NCBI GenBank assembly: GCA_028871595.1
Contig: JAGWMT010000012.1
Location: 1 to 25,479, forward strand
Direction: 5' to 3'
DNA: 25,479 bases
Source: Elusimicrobiota bacterium
GTDB lineage: Bacteria; Elusimicrobiota; Elusimicrobia; UBA1565; UBA9628
Part shown: piece after piece, positions 22,295 through 25,479 of the stretch
Numbering within the stretch: the stretch's first letter is position 1
Layout of the letters: every line of letters starts with the position of its first letter
Translations under genes and position numbers: made by a program
Notes under the pieces: model-generated
The model's input: only the letters and a program-made list of their open reading frames with translations
Told to the model about the DNA's origin: nothing
Database searches by the model: none

Positions 22295-23565
22295 AGCCTC
22301 TCGACACGCGCGCGCCGCTGGAGCGCGCCCTCCTGGTCGGCGTCGGGCCGAAGTCCCAGACCGAGCTGATCCGCTCGAGCCTGGACGAGCTCAAGCGCCT
22401 CACCGACACGGCCGGCGCCGTGGTGGTCGGCGAGGCCACGCAGGCGCTCGCGCGCTTCAACCCCGGGACCTTGATCGGCTCCGGCAAGGTGTCCGAGATC
22501 GCGGGAATGTCCGCGGGCCTCCGCGCCGGCACCATCATCTTCGACTTGGAGCTCTCGCCTGGCCAGCAGAAAAATCTGGAAAAGGAGCTGCCCAAGCGCA
22601 AGATCGTGGACCGCACCCGCTTGATCCTGGACATCTTCGCCCAGCGCGCGCGCACCAGCGAGGGCCGCCTCCAGGTGGAGCTGGCCCAGCTGTCCTACAT
22701 GCTCCCGCGCCTGACCGGGGCCTGGCGCGCGTTCTCTCAGCAGGCCGGCGGCATCGGCACCCGCGGTCCGGGCGAACGCAAGCTCGAGTACGAGAAGCGC
22801 CACATCCAGCTGCGCATCTCGCATCTGCGCGCCGACCTGCAGCGCGTGCGCGACGCGCGGCGCCTGCGGCGCGAACGGCGCGCGGGCGTGCCCGTCCCGC
22901 AGATCGCTTTGGTCGGCTACACGAACGTGGGCAAGTCCACGCTCCTGAACCAGCTCACCGGAGAAAAATCGGTGTATGCCGACGACAAGCTTTTCGCCAC
23001 CTTGGACCCGACCGCCCGGCGCGTGCGTCTGCCGGAGGGAGGTTGGGCCGTGGCGACGGACACCGTGGGCTTCATCCAGCGCCTGCCCACGTCTTTGATC
23101 GCGGCCTTCCGCGCCACGCTGGAGGAGGTCGAGGCCGCGGACGTATTATTGATCGTGTCGGACGCGTCGTCGCCGGAATTGGAACAGCAGCGGGCGTCGG
23201 TGATCGGCACGCTGGCCGACCTGGACACGGCCGCTATTCCGCGGGTCGAGGTCTTCAACAAATCGGATCGCCTCTCGCCGGAACTCCGCGCCGACTTGGA
23301 GCGCAAGCACCCCGACGCGGTCTTCCTGTCCGCGGCCACCGGCGAAGGCGTCGCGGACGTGCTCGCCCTGATGGAGCGCGCGCTCTCCTCCCGTTGGCTC
23401 AAGCGCGAAATCGACGTGCCGATGACGAAATCCGCCGTCGCCGCGCGCTTCTACGAGAGCGCCCAGGTGCTCGGCCGCGAGACGCGCGGCCATAAGACCC
23501 GCTTCAAATTACGCGTCACCTTGGAGAACTGGAAGCGATTGCAGGCCCTGCTGGCCGAATGCTAG
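22291..23565 (+). CDS. hflX: HflX, ribosome-associated GTPase (CTG start proposed)
   Basis: A 424-residue GTPase that splits or rescues stalled ribosomes in other bacteria. The HflX N-domain runs to about residue 195 with ALARFNPGTLIGSGKVSEIA, FAQRARTSEGRLQVELAQL and GGIGTRGPGERKLE. The G domain has GYTNVGKST (G1), DTVGF (G3), NKSD (G4) and SAAT (G5). No ATG, GTG or TTG lies between the preceding stop and the first conserved strand (ALLVGVG). The only start that keeps this strand without a long overlap is CTG 22291, which overlaps the upstream stop as CTGA, with a weak gcgagg 10 bp upstream. The resulting length matches E. coli HflX (426). The function is sure; the start is inferred. Confidence 0.92.
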   Translation: MKPLDTRAPLERALLVGVGPKSQTELIRSSLDELKRLTDTAGAVVVGEATQALARFNPGTLIGSGKVSEIAGMSAGLRAGTIIFDLELSPGQQKNLEKELPKRKIVDRTRLILDIFAQRARTSEGRLQVELAQLSYMLPRLTGAWRAFSQQAGGIGTRGPGERKLEYEKRHIQLRISHLRADLQRVRDARRLRRERRAGVPVPQIALVGYTNVGKSTLLNQLTGEKSVYADDKLFATLDPTARRVRLPEGGWAVATDTVGFIQRLPTSLIAAFRATLEEVEAADVLLIVSDASSPELEQQRASVIGTLADLDTAAIPRVEVFNKSDRLSPELRADLERKHPDAVFLSAATGEGVADVLALMERALSSRWLKREIDVPMTKSAVAARFYESAQVLGRETRGHKTRFKLRVTLENWKRLQALLAEC

Positions 23566-23581
23566 GATTTCGTTGGAATTC

Positions 23582-24178
23582 ATGAGCGATTTCCGCATCG
23601 CCGGGCTTCTCACCCTCGCCTACCTGTCCGGCGGCATTCCGACGGGATACCTCGTCGTGAAGCGCTTCTACGGCTATGACATCCGCACGCGCGGCTCGGG
23701 CAACCCCGGCACGGCCAACGTGTACCGCAACGCCGGCGCCAAGGCGGGGATCATCACGTTGGCGGTGGATGCGTTGAAGGGATATCTTCCGGTCATGATC
23801 TGCCTGCATCTTTTCCCCGGAGACCTCGGGCTCGCCGTGGCGACGGGAGCCGCGACCGTCGTGGGACACAACTGGACCATCTTTTTGGGCTTCAAAGGGG
23901 GGAAGGGCGTGGCCACGTCGGCCGGTGTTTTTTCCGCCCTACTTCCCTGGCCTATGGCCGCCACGGCCGCCGCCTTTCTTCTCGCCGTGAAATTGTCGGG
24001 GCATATTTCGGTGGGCTCGATGACCGGCGCGATCGTCCTTCCCGTGGCGGCATTGGCGCTGGGAGCGCCGCCCGCTTTGTCCGCCGCGGCCGCCGGCGCG
24101 GGCGCGCTCATCTTGATCAAACATATATCCAATATCAAGCGGCTTCTAGCCGACCGGGAGCTTGGCATCCGTGCGTAA
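23582..24178 (+). CDS. plsY: PlsY, glycerol-3-phosphate acyltransferase
   Basis: A 198-residue integral membrane enzyme that transfers the acyl group from acyl-phosphate to glycerol-3-phosphate, the first acylation of phospholipid synthesis. The three family motifs are present: RGSGNPGTANVYRN (about 37-50), VGHNWTIFLGFKGGKGVAT (about 96-114), and the late KHISNIKRLLADRE segment (about 179-192). About five membrane helices fill the rest. ATG 23582 is chosen over TTG 23573, which would add three residues without a better ribosome site. It lies 16 bp after hflX and overlaps gpsA by 8 bp, a sensible pair because GpsA supplies its substrate. Confidence 0.94.
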   Translation: MSDFRIAGLLTLAYLSGGIPTGYLVVKRFYGYDIRTRGSGNPGTANVYRNAGAKAGIITLAVDALKGYLPVMICLHLFPGDLGLAVATGAATVVGHNWTIFLGFKGGKGVATSAGVFSALLPWPMAATAAAFLLAVKLSGHISVGSMTGAIVLPVAALALGAPPALSAAAAGAGALILIKHISNIKRLLADRELGIRA

Positions 24179-25157
24179 GCCCGACATCTGCGTCCTGGGC
24201 GGCGGCATGTGGGGCATCGTGCTGGCTCACCAGCTCGCCGAGAAAGGCGCGAAGGTGCGCCTGTGGGAGTTCGTGCCGAGTCTCGCGGACTCGATGCATA
24301 AGACCCGCAGCCACGCGCACATCCCGGGCTTCCGCCTGGACGATTCCGTTCCCGTCGGCCACGATCTCGCGGCCAGCGTGGCCGGCGCGGAGATTTTGCT
24401 CTTCGTCCTTCCGTCCCGCGCCATGCGCGCCACCGCGCGCGCCATCCGCAAGAGCGGCGCGCTGTCGCGCGGCGCGGTCGCCGTCAACGCGTCGAAGGGC
24501 GTCGAACCCGGGACCTTCGCGACGATGGGCGACATCGTCGAACGGGAAATCCCTTCTTTGCGCGGCAAGGTCTGGACTTTGACCGGGCCCAGCTTCGCGC
24601 GCGAAGTCGCGCGCGGAGTCAAAACGGGTCTTCTTTTGGGAGGGCCTTCCGGCGCCAAGGCGAGGGAACTGGCGGCGCTGTTCCACGGCGGCCCTCTCGC
24701 CGTCGCTCCATGGCCTGACCGCATCGGCGTCGAATTGGGCGGTTCATTGAAGAATGTCATCGCCGTCGGGGCGGGTATTCTGGACGGTCTTGGCGCCGGG
24801 GCCAACACGAAGGCGGCTTTGTTGGTCCGTGGTCTCGAAGAGATGTCGCGCCTCATACGCGCCAGCGGCGGACGGGCCGACACGGTGTACGGATTATCCG
24901 GTTTGGGGGATCTGATCGCGACAGGGACTTCCCCGGAATCGCGCAACCGGGCCTTCGGCGAAAAACTGGGCAAAGGGCTTTCTCCGAAGAAAGCCCTATC
25001 GCAAATACCGACGATCGTCGAGGGCGTAGAAGCCGCCGTGAGCGCGCGCGCGCTGTGCCGCCGCCGCAAAGTAAAGGCGCCTCTGATCGAGGCCATCTAC
25101 GGCGCGACGCGCGGAGCCCCGGCCCGGCGCGTGCTGACGGCGCTCGGATTTCGCTGA
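24171..25157 (+). CDS. gpsA: GpsA, NAD(P)-dependent glycerol-3-phosphate dehydrogenase
   Basis: A 328-residue cytoplasmic enzyme that reduces dihydroxyacetone phosphate to glycerol-3-phosphate. The dinucleotide-binding loop is GGGMWGIVLA near the N-terminus (usually GxGxxG, here with Met at one variable place). NASKGVEPGT, LTGPSFAREVARG, LKNVIAVGAGILDGLGAGAN with the catalytic lysine, and YGLSGLGDLIATGTSPESRN follow in order. Length is normal. The start is GTG 24171, with GGGAG 10 bp upstream; TTG 24162 would be too close to that site. It overlaps plsY by 8 bp and lies 17 bp before the DUF151 gene. Confidence 0.95.
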   Translation: MRKPDICVLGGGMWGIVLAHQLAEKGAKVRLWEFVPSLADSMHKTRSHAHIPGFRLDDSVPVGHDLAASVAGAEILLFVLPSRAMRATARAIRKSGALSRGAVAVNASKGVEPGTFATMGDIVEREIPSLRGKVWTLTGPSFAREVARGVKTGLLLGGPSGAKARELAALFHGGPLAVAPWPDRIGVELGGSLKNVIAVGAGILDGLGAGANTKAALLVRGLEEMSRLIRASGGRADTVYGLSGLGDLIATGTSPESRNRAFGEKLGKGLSPKKALSQIPTIVEGVEAAVSARALCRRRKVKAPLIEAIYGATRGAPARRVLTALGFR

Positions 25158-25174
25158 AGCGGGAGAAAGACATC

Positions 25175-25479
25175 ATGGCCAAGAGCGAGAAAGGCAAGGG
25201 CGGCGGCGAGGAAAAACCCGACAAGCCGGAAAAGCCGAAAACGCGCGGCGAAAAGGAAGTCCGCATTTACTCCCTGGCCACCACGGTCAACGAGTGCATC
25301 ATCTTCTTGGAAGAGATCGGCGGCAGCCGGCTGCTCCCCATCTGGATCGGCATCGCCGAGGGCCAGGCCATCGCGATCCGCTTCTCCGGCATCGTCCTGC
25401 CGCGCCCGCTGACGCACGACCTGCTGCTGGCGGCGATCAAGCAGCTGGGCTGGGAGGTGCAGAAGGTGGTGGTCTCCGA
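25175..25479 (+). CDS. Bifunctional nuclease family (DUF151) protein, partial
   Basis: The first 101 residues of a protein that runs off the right edge. The opening 27 residues are a Lys/Glu/Gly/Pro-rich charged leader. The DUF151 fold then starts: VRIYSLATTVNECIIFLEE, LLPIWIGIAEGQAIA (the family has LPIWIG followed by EGxAI) and the LTHDLL segment. DUF151 proteins are small and have been described as bifunctional nucleases in plants, while their bacterial role is poorly known. ATG 25175 has GGGAG about 9 bp upstream and lies 17 bp after gpsA, so it is probably the last visible gene of the ASCH-miaB operon. The charged leader is longer than in most members I know. Confidence 0.85.
   Translation, partial: MAKSEKGKGGGEEKPDKPEKPKTRGEKEVRIYSLATTVNECIIFLEEIGGSRLLPIWIGIAEGQAIAIRFSGIVLPRPLTHDLLLAAIKQLGWEVQKVVVS

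Overview
The window is 25.5 kb of very GC-rich, densely coding bacterial DNA. It holds 24 protein genes, two of them cut by the window edges, and no rRNA, tRNA or CRISPR array that I can see. The gene set (complete Bat operon, PlsY/GpsA phospholipid genes, Fur, many secreted or membrane proteins with Ala/Pro-rich linkers) suggests a Gram-negative-type bacterium. The habit of placing a signal peptide and a long Ala/Pro-rich segment in front of a transporter makes me think of a high-GC Elusimicrobiota-like lineage. That placement is an inference from general impression, not shown by any marker here.

Layout. 1-876: a divergent pair, an RDD-family membrane protein on the minus strand (cut at the left edge) and a large MFS-like transporter. 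3376-4629: a secreted protein flanked by two hairpin terminators, then a 316-bp gene-free stretch that is partly AT-rich and carries a 9-bp dyad. 4630-7128: a double-ACT protein, a YafJ-type glutamine amidotransferase and two tandem membrane-anchored HEAT-repeat paralogues. 7185-15200: an aerotolerance-type (Bat) operon, moxR, DUF58, a DUF4381-like protein, batA, a batB/TPR (batC-like) fusion, batD and batE, interrupted after moxR by a perfect 30-bp-arm palindrome. 15214-15815: a low-complexity secreted protein divergent from fur. 15816-17644: fur and a membrane protein with a degenerate spermidine-synthase-like tail. 17659 to the right edge: a tightly packed run of ASCH, miaB, pilZ, miaA, a spermidine-synthase-like membrane protein, hflX, plsY, gpsA and a bifunctional-nuclease (DUF151) gene.

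How the parts work together. In the Bat operon, the MoxR AAA+ ATPase is expected to act on VWA-domain proteins (DUF58, BatA, BatB) at the inner membrane, with BatD and BatE as membrane or periplasmic partners. MiaA and MiaB carry out consecutive steps of ms2i6A37 tRNA modification. PlsY and GpsA supply and acylate glycerol-3-phosphate for phospholipids. Most neighbours overlap by 1-11 bp, so translational coupling is probably the rule.

The most notable non-coding signals are: (i) -10 boxes lying 6-8 bp from the start codon at six transcription units, pointing to leaderless mRNAs; (ii) the AT-richer perfect palindrome inside the Bat operon; (iii) hflX, and possibly one other gene, apparently starting at CTG in a CTGA stop/start overlap.
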